Shown here: in pieces, positions 8,094 through 14,236 of the stretch
Position numbering within the stretch: position 1 is the stretch's first letter
How the letters are laid out: every line of letters begins with the position of its first letter
DNA from: Micavibrio sp. UBA6139
GTDB taxonomy: Bacteria; Pseudomonadota; Alphaproteobacteria; Micavibrionales; Micavibrionaceae
NCBI GenBank assembly: GCA_002423285.1
Contig: DIVF01000029.1
Location: 1-15,617 of the forward strand
Length of the DNA: 15,617 nt
Direction of reading: 5' to 3'
The notes under the pieces: generated by a model
The model's input: only the letters and a program-made list of their open reading frames with translations
Databases searched by the model: none
What the model was told of the DNA's origin: nothing
Translations under genes and position numbers: made by a program

Positions 8094-9227
8094 ATGAACA
8101 TAGAATTCCCGTCCTTTTCGAATATCGCGCATCTGTGCCGCAAGGAATGGCAATCGCTTCTGCACGATACCGTGATGATCTTTTTCATCGTCTTCGCCTT
8201 TTCATTTTCGCTCTACTCCCAGGCCACCGGCACCTCGACCGATTTGAAAAGAGCCTCGATCGGCATTATCGATGAAGACCGTTCCCCGCTGTCCCTGCGC
8301 TTCGCGGATTCCCTGCTGCCGCCTTATTTCGGGACTGTGGATACGATTACGCAAACCGAGGCGGATAAAGGGCTGGAATCGGCGAAATACAGTTTTGTCC
8401 TGCATTTCCCCACGCGCATGGAGGCGGACCTGCGCGCGGGCAAACAGGTCACGGCCCAGCTCCTTATCGACGCCACCATCATAGGGCAGGCCCAGATCGG
8501 CGCCGGATATATCCAGAATATCATCCAGCAGGAACTGATCCGTTATTTCAACATGCAGGACTCCGCGCAATCGCCCGTCGATCTTATCGTGCGCTATTCT
8601 TTCAATCAGGGACGAAAAACCGCGTGGTTTTCATCCATTACCGGCATGATCCAGAACATCACGATGCTGGCCATCCTCTTGACCGGGGCCGCGCTCATCC
8701 GCGAGCGCGAGCGCGGCACAATAGAACATCTTCTTGTCATGCCGATCAGTGCGCTTGAAATCGTGCTGTCCAAAGTCATTGCCAACGGCGTCGTCATTTT
8801 GCTGGCCACCTTACTGTGCATCCAGCTGACCATCCGGTTGTGGATCGGGGTGGAGATCGACGGATCCATCACCCTGTTCCTGATTGCGACAACCCTTTAT
8901 CTATTTTTTACGACAGGGCTCGGTTTGTTTTTGGGAACGATTTCGCGCTCCATGCCGCAAATGGGGCTGCTCTTTATCCTCATCGTTTTGCCGATGAACC
9001 TGCTCTCCGGCGGTTTTACGCCTCTGGAAAGCATGCCGGAGATCCTGCAGAAAATCATGAGCGTCGTCCCGTCCACCAATTACATCAAACTGGCGCAGGC
9101 GATTTTGTTCCGTGACGCCGGCTTCTCTATCGTCTGGCCCGAAATGGTGATGGTCACCGTCGTGGGCCTGATGTTTTTTGTCTACAGCACGCTGCGCTTC
9201 CGCAGCTTCCTTGAACGCCAAGGATGA
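8094..9227 (+). CDS. yhhJ: ABC-2 type permease, YhhJ-like
   Basis: This is the 377-residue membrane subunit that pairs with the permease half of RbbA. TM1 (about 27-44) is followed by a periplasmic domain (about 45-180) and five further hydrophobic segments (about 183-203, 226-248, 257-281, 289-307 and 349-368). The cytoplasmic segment RERERGTIEHLLVMPIS (203-219) is the conserved coupling region of ABC-2 permeases. Its start is one base beyond the rbbA stop, with AGGAG seven nt upstream, so translation is probably coupled. It has no ATPase domain and must use those of RbbA. Confidence 0.93.
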   Translation: MNIEFPSFSNIAHLCRKEWQSLLHDTVMIFFIVFAFSFSLYSQATGTSTDLKRASIGIIDEDRSPLSLRFADSLLPPYFGTVDTITQTEADKGLESAKYSFVLHFPTRMEADLRAGKQVTAQLLIDATIIGQAQIGAGYIQNIIQQELIRYFNMQDSAQSPVDLIVRYSFNQGRKTAWFSSITGMIQNITMLAILLTGAALIRERERGTIEHLLVMPISALEIVLSKVIANGVVILLATLLCIQLTIRLWIGVEIDGSITLFLIATTLYLFFTTGLGLFLGTISRSMPQMGLLFILIVLPMNLLSGGFTPLESMPEILQKIMSVVPSTNYIKLAQAILFRDAGFSIVWPEMVMVTVVGLMFFVYSTLRFRSFLERQG

Positions 9228-9259
9228 TAAAAGGGATAACAAAAATGAAAGGAAACACC

Positions 9260-9982
9260 ATGTCACGCATTGTTCTGATTACCGGAGGCGCCACGGGCAT
9301 CGGCGCCGTTACCGCCAAGCTTTTCAAAGACCAAGGATACAATGTCGCCGTCAATTATTACAAGAATGGCGATGAAGCCGCCGCCTTTTCCAGGGACGCG
9401 GGCATTCCCGCCTATGAATGGGATGTCGGCAACGCCGAAGCCTGCTTGAATGGCGTGAAACAGGTCGAAACAGACCTCGGCCCCGTCGAAATCCTCGTCA
9501 ACAACGCAGGAATCATACGCGACAAGACCATCCACAAAATGCCTGTCGAGGACTGGAAGGCCGTCATCGACACCGACCTTGGCTCCTGTTTCAACATGTC
9601 CCGCGCCGTCGTGCCGTCGATGAAGGAGAAAAAATTCGGGCGGATTATCAGCATCAGTTCCATCAACGCTCTTGCCGGTCAATTCGGCCAGACCAACTAT
9701 GCCGCCGCCAAGGCGGGTGTCATCGGCTTTACCAAAGCCCTCGCTCTTGAAACGGCGCGGGGCGGGATCACCGCCAATGTCGTCGCTCCGGGTTATACCG
9801 AAACATCGATGATGGAGAAAGTCCCCGCCGATGTCCTGAAACAGATTGTTGACAAGGTTCCGGTCGGACGCCTTGCGAAACCCGAAGAAATCGCCCGCGC
9901 CATTCTCTTTTTGGCCGACGATGAATCCGCTTTTATTACGGGGGAAACCCTATCGGTCAATGGCGGACTTTATATGCAGTAA
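9260..9982 (+). CDS. phaB: Acetoacetyl-CoA reductase PhaB (NADPH-dependent SDR)
   Basis: PhaB reduces acetoacetyl-CoA to (R)-3-hydroxybutyryl-CoA, the direct substrate of PhaC. The 240-residue protein has the Rossmann motif TGGATGIG (8-15), NNAG (81-84), Ser134, and Tyr147/Lys151 in GQFGQTNYAAAKAG. That last stretch is nearly the signature of Cupriavidus PhaB as I recall it. PGYTETSMM follows the active site and the protein ends SVNGGLYMQ. I chose ATG 9260 because AAAGGA lies six nt upstream and the protein then begins MSRIVLITGG, as the family does; an in-frame ATG at 9224 would add 12 residues. Residue 106 is Asp (DTDLGS) where many relatives have Asn of the SDR tetrad. It is the last gene of the exporter block, 32 bp after yhhJ. 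Confidence 0.93.
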   Translation: MSRIVLITGGATGIGAVTAKLFKDQGYNVAVNYYKNGDEAAAFSRDAGIPAYEWDVGNAEACLNGVKQVETDLGPVEILVNNAGIIRDKTIHKMPVEDWKAVIDTDLGSCFNMSRAVVPSMKEKKFGRIISISSINALAGQFGQTNYAAAKAGVIGFTKALALETARGGITANVVAPGYTETSMMEKVPADVLKQIVDKVPVGRLAKPEEIARAILFLADDESAFITGETLSVNGGLYMQ

Positions 9983-9988
9983 CTCTGA

Positions 9989-10240
9989 GTATATAAAAAC
10001 CGTAAACAAACAGAACGCTTCCGCTCTTTCTCTTACGATGAACTCATACAGCGCGATAAACTGAACCTTGATATTTTCTGGCTCAAAGATGACAGCCTGG
10101 AGAATATTGACAGTCTTCCGGCCCCAGGCATCATCGCTGCAGAAATCGTCGAGAACCTGGAAGCCGCATTGGAACAGTTCCGATCCGTGGCACAGGAATT
10201 GGAAGAGGTCGCGCAATATCTCAAATCATGTAGCGGATAG
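9989..10240 (+). pseudogene. hsdM: Remnant of type I restriction-modification methylase (HsdM C-terminus)
   Basis: The frame from 9989 to the TAG at 10238-10240 has no start codon of its own and is preceded by an in-frame TGA at 9986-9988. Its translation includes YDELIQRDKLNLDIFWLKDD, then SLEN, LPAP, AAEIVENLEAALEQF. This matches, from memory, the conserved last 80 or so residues of HsdM N6-adenine methylases (the NLDIFWL and EDLEAALEQFR region). Everything upstream (SAM-binding and catalytic NPPF domains) is missing, and hsdS and hsdR are absent. It begins just after the phaB stop, so the break point lies within a few bases of 9983-9992. It should be non-functional. Confidence 0.75.
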
Positions 10241-10245
10241 AAAAT

Positions 10246-10283
10246 GGCTGACGGCTCTGCAGACTCAGTGCGGACTGTCAGCC
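10246..10283. repeat. Inverted repeat just after the hsdM remnant
   Basis: GGCTGAC (10246-10252) and GTCAGCC (10277-10283) are exact reverse complements around a 24-nt loop. There is no clear T-run on either side, so it is a weak terminator candidate at best. It might be the old hsdM terminator or an element-end repeat. Confidence 0.35.
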
Positions 10284-10306
10284 AAATTTACTTGACGGTG
10301 CCGGGA

Positions 10307-10371
10307 TAGTTGACAAATTAACCCCAATAATTCAAACACTTATCCATTCCCCATTTACAGCCAGTCAACTA
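10307..10371. repeat. 8-bp inverted repeat TAGTTGAC / GTCAACTA
   Basis: The arms at 10307-10314 and 10364-10371 are exact reverse complements separated by 49 AT-rich bases. They lie in the gene-free stretch 10284-10674. I see no reading frame with convincing coding character there; besides this repeat it holds the hairpins listed separately. The function is unknown; a recombinase or replication protein site is possible. Confidence 0.3.
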
Positions 10372-10479
10372 AGTTTTTTACCTGACGCTAGAAAAGTCCC
10401 GCGCGTTGCCCACCCCTAGAGAAAAATCGCTGACAGGACCCGCTTGATGTGGCGACATGAACCGATATGACCGAGACCG

Positions 10480-10525
10480 GGAGCGTGGAATCTGAATTCC
10501 ATGCTCCCTCCCTTTAGGGAGGGAG
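10480..10525. repeat. Two overlapping, mutually exclusive hairpins
   Basis: The first hairpin has GGAGC (10480-10484) and TGGAAT (10486-10491) pairing with ATTCCA (10496-10501) and GCTCC (10503-10507) around a CTGA loop. The single non-Watson-Crick pair is G-T, acceptable in a rightward RNA. The second has CTCCCTCCC (10504-10512) pairing exactly with GGGAGGGAG (10517-10525) around TTTA. Bases 10504-10507 belong to both, so only one can form fully at a time. There is no T-run after either, so simple termination is not well supported. It lies in the 3' flank of the primase-helicase gene. Confidence 0.5.
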
Positions 10526-10586
10526 GAGAGACTGGGATCTGGACGCGGGATAAAAACCGCTGCCTGTCTGCGTTTGCGCCAGAAAC

Positions 10587-10620
10587 CCAGAAAATAATCC
10601 AGATTCCGATTATTTTCTGG
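10587..10620 (-). terminator. 13-bp perfect hairpin downstream of the primase-helicase gene
   Basis: CCAGAAAATAATC (10587-10599) and GATTATTTTCTGG (10608-10620) are exact reverse complements around the 8-nt loop CAGATTCC. It starts 55 bp past the primase-helicase stop, on the 3' side, so it could stabilise or end the leftward transcript. The arms are A- and U-rich, but no U-run follows the leftward hairpin, so the terminator call is tentative. The loop octamer recurs at 10663-10670 and, inverted, at 10487-10494. Confidence 0.4.
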
Positions 10621-10674
10621 TCTGGCCGCAAGCCCCTGTAAAACAACCATTCCAGTCTCGCGCAGATTCCAGAT

Positions 10675-12930
10675 TTATCCAGACTCCAATCTGCCGCCAT
10701 CCTCGTCCTGGTAAACCCAGACATCTGGATTCTCAACCGTCAGCATATGCCCTGTTTCAGCATGCATATAATGCGTCGGTTTCACCGGCGTCATATCGCG
10801 CGTGATCTCGCCAGTGCTTTCATCAATCGTCTCCGGTCCCAGCATCATGTTTTCAACACAGAGATAGCCGAATTTGCTCCGGGCTGTCCCTATGCCCGTG
10901 CTTGGATGCGGGGCCTTGTACGACTTTATATGGCCCTTTGTCATTAGGACGCGGATGCGGTTCTGGATTGTCGAATGACTGCCCAGCCCGGCTTTGCCCT
11001 CGAACGCGCCGCAGAACTGCTCCATCACATAAAGCCTGCCGTCCAGCGCCTCATCCATCAGCATCTGAACGATGACATCGCGCTGCCGGTCGCGCTCTGC
11101 ATCCAGCTTGCGACCATAACTATCGCGCACCAGCCGAACTTGGTTCTGGTCCACGATCATCCACCGCCCATCGATCTTATCGACAAAGACAGCATCAATC
11201 CCCGGTCCGTTCCGCAACTCAAAAAATAACTGCCGCGCGGCAAGCGTCTCGTCTGGCCGGTAAATCAGAACACCGGACGTATAGTAACCGCGCAGACTGC
11301 TGGCGCCACTTAACGCCTGGAAGGGATCTTCCCTGAACTGCTGCTTTGAAAGTTTGCGCGTATGATGAACCAGCACAACCGCCGCCTTCGGATTAAGAGC
11401 CAGTCTGAGTTTCTCGATTCTTTCCCGCAGGAAAAACATCATGGCCGTATTATCATTTTCTCCCATGCCGCCGTCATCCGGCCCGCCATCGAAGACATTG
11501 CGGATAGGATCGACGATGATGACATCAGGCGGCGCATAAGGAAAACACTGCCGGACGGAGGCTATCACCTGCGCCAGTCCCTCATCGTTCAGGATCATCT
11601 GTAATTGCGGCGTGACAAACAGGTTCTGCCCTGCCTTCTCCAGTATCTCCCGCGCCAAGGTCGTTTTCTGAATACGCTCTTTTAGGTATGGATACTGAAT
11701 TTCGGCCTGAAGATAAAAAACGCGCAATGGCATCTCTATCGCAAAATTCATGAAATCCTGCCCTGCCGCCATATGCATGGCAAAACTCAGAATAAAATCG
11801 CTTTTTCCAACCTTCGGCGGACCGCCTATGACCATTGTTCCCCCTTGCGTCAGCAGGCGTGATCCAACCATGTCTGGCGGCGGCGGATTTTTATCGGCCA
11901 TGATGACCGCGAGACTATAAGCTATGATGTCTTGCGGCGGATTGCTTATAAATTCTACTGATCGCCCATCCGGCTGCCGTACCTTTCCGGTGGCGTGACG
12001 CTGAATAATCCGTTCGATCATTTTCCGCAAGGCGGTCGGCCCGCGCCCCTCGGCCTCCAGATTACCTGTGCGGGAAACAACCTGACCTTCGTAAAGCGGC
12101 CATATTTTATCGTACAGGGCTTGCACACCCGAAGATTTTCCGTGCTTTTCCAGATCCTCATAAAACACTGCGCTGACCAGATCGCGCATGAATGTTTCCC
12201 GGCCATCCGTCACCCTTCCCAGGCCATCCCGCGTCACGGGCGTTGCCGCTTGCTCCGGCGCATCCTCATGTTCGTTGGGAATGACAGGCACATCGCGCTC
12301 GATCTGCTCCAGCATGTAAATTCTGGGCATGTCCGGCGTAATGAGTTCAGTCATTTCATGCTGACGCCCGTCCTTGACCGCCCAGGCAACCGATCCGGCC
12401 AACCGCAGGATACGTCCGGGGTTAATGACGCTTTTGTCACCATCCAGCCAATACGCGAGCCGCGCGTTCATCGTCCTTGCCAAGGCCGGATCTTTTATCG
12501 GTTCCTCCAGTTTCCACCATAATTGCGCCCGCGCATAAGGATGACGGCCTGTGATCACCGTAAAACTGGGCGGAAGATTTTTAAGTTTTCCCCGTGCGTT
12601 CTCGTATGCGCCCGGTTCATCCAGATCAACATACAGGGCGGTTAAACAGAGAAACTCGGCGTCACCGCACCGCCTGTTGGTGGGAACCAGCCCGTTTCGC
12701 AGCGCAGCGCCCATATAAACATTCTGGCCGTCAATACGGTTGATGTTTCGCGCCTTCCCGGCAATCTGGTCTGTCGAGCATGGACCGTGACTGTTATCAG
12801 CCCTGTCGACCGCCTTGCTCTGGCTATCCCGCCAAGCCAGCTCTATTGCGCCGCTAATTTGGTCGCTAAATAACAGATCCAGATGACGCCGCATAACCTC
12901 CGCGTCAGGAATAAGGAGATTTTCTGTCAT
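10675..12930 (-). CDS. Primase-helicase fusion (RepB-type primase domain plus RepA-like RecA-fold ATPase)
   Basis: This encodes 751 residues and is probably the element's replication initiator or helicase. The N-terminal part (about 70-200) looks like a RepB/PrimPol-type primase: YVDLDEPG (100-107) provides the acidic pair, followed by ITGRHPYARAQLWWKL and NPGRILRLAGSVAW. The central AAA_25/RepA-like ATPase has Walker A GGPPKVGKSD (369-378, Lys376), Walker B VIIVDP (470-475), and VLVHHTRKL (519-527), as in hexameric RepA helicases. The C-terminal part (about 615-695) may form a winged helix; the last 50 residues are unassigned. The ATG at 12930 overlaps the upstream stop as ATGA, with AAGGA eight nt before it. 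It is the last gene of the excisionase cassette. The ATPase call is firm; the primase call is moderate. Confidence 0.85.
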   Translation of the reverse strand: MTENLLIPDAEVMRRHLDLLFSDQISGAIELAWRDSQSKAVDRADNSHGPCSTDQIAGKARNINRIDGQNVYMGAALRNGLVPTNRRCGDAEFLCLTALYVDLDEPGAYENARGKLKNLPPSFTVITGRHPYARAQLWWKLEEPIKDPALARTMNARLAYWLDGDKSVINPGRILRLAGSVAWAVKDGRQHEMTELITPDMPRIYMLEQIERDVPVIPNEHEDAPEQAATPVTRDGLGRVTDGRETFMRDLVSAVFYEDLEKHGKSSGVQALYDKIWPLYEGQVVSRTGNLEAEGRGPTALRKMIERIIQRHATGKVRQPDGRSVEFISNPPQDIIAYSLAVIMADKNPPPPDMVGSRLLTQGGTMVIGGPPKVGKSDFILSFAMHMAAGQDFMNFAIEMPLRVFYLQAEIQYPYLKERIQKTTLAREILEKAGQNLFVTPQLQMILNDEGLAQVIASVRQCFPYAPPDVIIVDPIRNVFDGGPDDGGMGENDNTAMMFFLRERIEKLRLALNPKAAVVLVHHTRKLSKQQFREDPFQALSGASSLRGYYTSGVLIYRPDETLAARQLFFELRNGPGIDAVFVDKIDGRWMIVDQNQVRLVRDSYGRKLDAERDRQRDVIVQMLMDEALDGRLYVMEQFCGAFEGKAGLGSHSTIQNRIRVLMTKGHIKSYKAPHPSTGIGTARSKFGYLCVENMMLGPETIDESTGEITRDMTPVKPTHYMHAETGHMLTVENPDVWVYQDEDGGRLESG

Positions 12931-13286
12931 GCATGCTTTCCTTTTGGCGTGATGTCGCGGATCGTGACCGTTTCATCGAGGAAATACCGAGCCTGCTGGC
13001 CGATACCATCGCGTCCCGCCAGCGGCTCCAGCCGCGAAGAGATAAAAATCTGATGTTCGTGGCGCAGCGCGTGAATATATTGTGGCAGATTCCACAGGCT
13101 CCAAGGCGGCCCTATGACCTCAGTCCGCGTGATTCCGCCAGGGTTTTCCAGCAAGGCTTTCAGCGTACGCGCCCGCTGCCCTTTAAGAATATGCAGCGAC
13201 AACCTGTCTTTTTTATCCGGCGTCCAGACCGTCACTTCCAGGCAGATTTCGGGGTCATAGGTCTGGCCCTGAAGATTGCGCCTCAT
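12927..13286 (-). CDS. Winged-helix DNA-binding protein of the element
   Basis: This encodes 119 residues. The region 36-104 (RARTLKALLENPGGITRTEV, then PQYIHALRHEHQI and ARYFL) reads as a winged helix-turn-helix. Similar small proteins sit between AlpA-like and primase-helicase genes in alphaproteobacterial elements, in my recollection. I chose ATG 13286, which overlaps the upstream TGA as ATGA and has GGGAGG five nt upstream; a start at 13331 would add 15 residues from a poorer context. Its own stop overlaps the next start as ATGA. It probably regulates replication or excision, or binds the element's palindromes; this is inferred from context. Confidence 0.75.
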   Translation of the reverse strand: MRRNLQGQTYDPEICLEVTVWTPDKKDRLSLHILKGQRARTLKALLENPGGITRTEVIGPPWSLWNLPQYIHALRHEHQIFISSRLEPLAGRDGIGQQARYFLDETVTIRDITPKGKHA

Positions 13287-13510
13287 GCCGTCCTCCCGCC
13301 GTCCTGAATATTGTTCTGCTCGTCCAGCCATGCGAAGAAGGATTTTTCATCTATCAGGACACGGCGGCCAGCGCGGCGGATGACTTTATTGAAACCATTC
13401 TTATCAGCATGGAACACGAGGTGGCGCAATCCACCGATGGGTGGCCATGCATGATGGCTGGGCCATTCCGTCAGGGGGATAATTCGGGTGGGCGGATTTA
13501 GCTCTGACAT
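13283..13510 (-). CDS. AlpA/excisionase-like DNA-binding protein
   Basis: This encodes 75 residues. The core GGLRHLVFHADKNGF, then VIRRAGRRVLIDEKSFFAWL, has the form of an AlpA/Xis-type MerR-like winged helix, where the arginine pair and LIDE...F..WL mark the wing and last helix. Such proteins direct excision by the integrase and often activate their own element's genes. The ATG at 13510 has a strong SD (AGGAGAAG, then ATAT), but that SD is buried in the nested hairpin described at 13515-13566. It is the first gene of the coupled cassette Xis / winged helix / primase-helicase. An alternative role as a replication-control repressor is possible. Confidence 0.78.
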   Translation of the reverse strand: MSELNPPTRIIPLTEWPSHHAWPPIGGLRHLVFHADKNGFNKVIRRAGRRVLIDEKSFFAWLDEQNNIQDGGRTA

Positions 13511-13514
13511 ATAT

Positions 13515-13566
13515 CTTCTCCTGTCTGTTGCTTATCGCCGCACGATTCCGTACGGCACAGGAGAAG
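13515..13566 (-). promoter_or_regulatory. Nested RNA hairpin that masks the excisionase Shine-Dalgarno
   Basis: In the leftward mRNA, CUUCUCCUGU (13566-13557) is the exact complement of ACAGGAGAAG (13524-13515), which contains the AGGAG ribosome site of the excisionase gene, five nt from its ATG. Inside lies a second stem, GCCGUACG (13556-13549) with CGUGCGGC (13544-13537). It has eight pairs including one G-U, closed by a GAAU tetraloop, and joins the outer stem with no gap on the 5' side. A 12-nt single strand (GAUAAGCAACAG, 13536-13525) bulges on the 3' side. There is no U-run, so the structure would act on translation, not termination. Candidate mechanisms are a thermometer, protein binding or an antisense RNA. 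Confidence 0.65.
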
Positions 13567-13593
13567 GTTGCCTTTATTTAAAACACCTGAAAA

Positions 13594-13635
13594 TTACGCA
13601 AATTTTATTTGCCTACGCAGATAATTTTTGCGTAG
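13594..13635. promoter_or_regulatory. Palindrome cluster upstream of the excisionase cassette
   Basis: GCAAAT-TTT-ATTTGC (13598-13612) is a perfect palindrome. CTACGCA (13613-13619) and TGCGTAG (13629-13635) form an adjoining 7-bp inverted repeat. A third copy of the heptamer, TTACGCA, is at 13594-13600. The cluster lies about 85-125 bp ahead of the excisionase ATG and partly within the end of the 207-residue gene. It is a likely operator for a regulator of the cassette, or a terminator-like structure of the upstream gene. I see no strong sigma-70 promoter, only weak matches near 13580. Confidence 0.45.
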
Positions 13636-14236
13636 CGGAAGTCTCATTATCCTCGCCAAGGATCATTCTCAAAAGAGTCATTTCTGTATCGTAGCAACGC
13701 TGGTCAAAAGCACGAGCCGCCTCGCATGCGGCTGTCATGGCCTCAATAACCCTTTTATGATCCTCATAATCGGACGGCGTATCGCCGGGAAAAGCGCGGC
13801 CTGCCTCGTATAGCTCATGCACATATTCGAGAGGAACTCTGCCGTATTTCAGTCTGAAATCCCTGCACTCCATGACAGGGTCTGTTTTCGGGTCGATCCC
13901 ATAAATATTTCTTATTTTGTAATATCCGTCCCTAACCGTCGTTTCGGAGGCAGGAAGCCATTTTGAAACGGCATGGATGGTGCTTAAAACATCCGCGCCA
14001 TGGGAAACGATATAGGAAACGAGGGCGCCGATACGTTCATTCTTGTCCTGTGTCGAGATTTTCTTTTCCAGATCTTCATTCAAGCTGTCGATAATCCATT
14101 CCGCATCCTCCCTGTTATTATCCTTCTGATAATAATCATAGACAAGATTCCAGATAGCCTCCTTCAGAAAGCGAACGTCTTTTTTATTCCGGAGATATAG
14201 ATCTTTCTGCTCACGCAGCTTCTGTTGCAGATCCAT
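13613..14236 (-). CDS. Unknown 207-residue protein encoded between integrase and excisionase
   Basis: I do not recognise this protein. It is soluble, has no signal or TM segment, and is highly charged. The N-terminal 65 residues look helical and coiled-coil prone (MDLQQKLREQKDLYLRNKKD onward). A short segment at about 88-112 (AVSKWLPASETTVRDGYYKI) could be a helix-turn-helix, but that is weak. I chose ATG 14236 because GGAGG sits five nt upstream; it overlaps the integrase 3' end by 26 bp. A start at 14260 would add eight residues. Co-translation with the integrase suggests an element function (regulation, immunity or cargo). Base use looks more AT-rich than the PHB genes. The last codons lie within an inverted repeat. 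Confidence 0.75.
   Translation of the reverse strand: MDLQQKLREQKDLYLRNKKDVRFLKEAIWNLVYDYYQKDNNREDAEWIIDSLNEDLEKKISTQDKNERIGALVSYIVSHGADVLSTIHAVSKWLPASETTVRDGYYKIRNIYGIDPKTDPVMECRDFRLKYGRVPLEYVHELYEAGRAFPGDTPSDYEDHKRVIEAMTAACEAARAFDQRCYDTEMTLLRMILGEDNETSATQKLSA

Noticed and set aside
9224..9259. Upstream start for phaB adding 12 residues
   Set aside because: The ATG at 9260 has a good Shine-Dalgarno and gives the family-typical N-terminus; the upstream ATG has neither.
294..9982. Long antisense open frames opposite phaC, tolC-like, rbbA and yhhJ genes
   Set aside because: They are opposite strongly recognised genes, have no family resemblance and are explained by codon bias of the real frames.
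10500..10570. A tRNA-like signal on the leftward strand (a T-loop-like GTCCAGATCCC)
   Set aside because: The flanking bases do not form a 5-bp T-stem, and no anticodon or acceptor arm can be drawn.
10378..10736. Two overlapping leftward open frames of 90 and 106 codons in the stretch after the primase-helicase gene
   Set aside because: They run through the hairpins, lack good ribosome sites, have arginine/serine/proline-rich compositions typical of non-coding frames, and one overlaps the end of the primase-helicase gene.
13535..13570. SD-masking hairpin read as a rho-independent terminator
   Set aside because: No U-run follows on the leftward strand, and the ATG of the excisionase gene comes four bases later.
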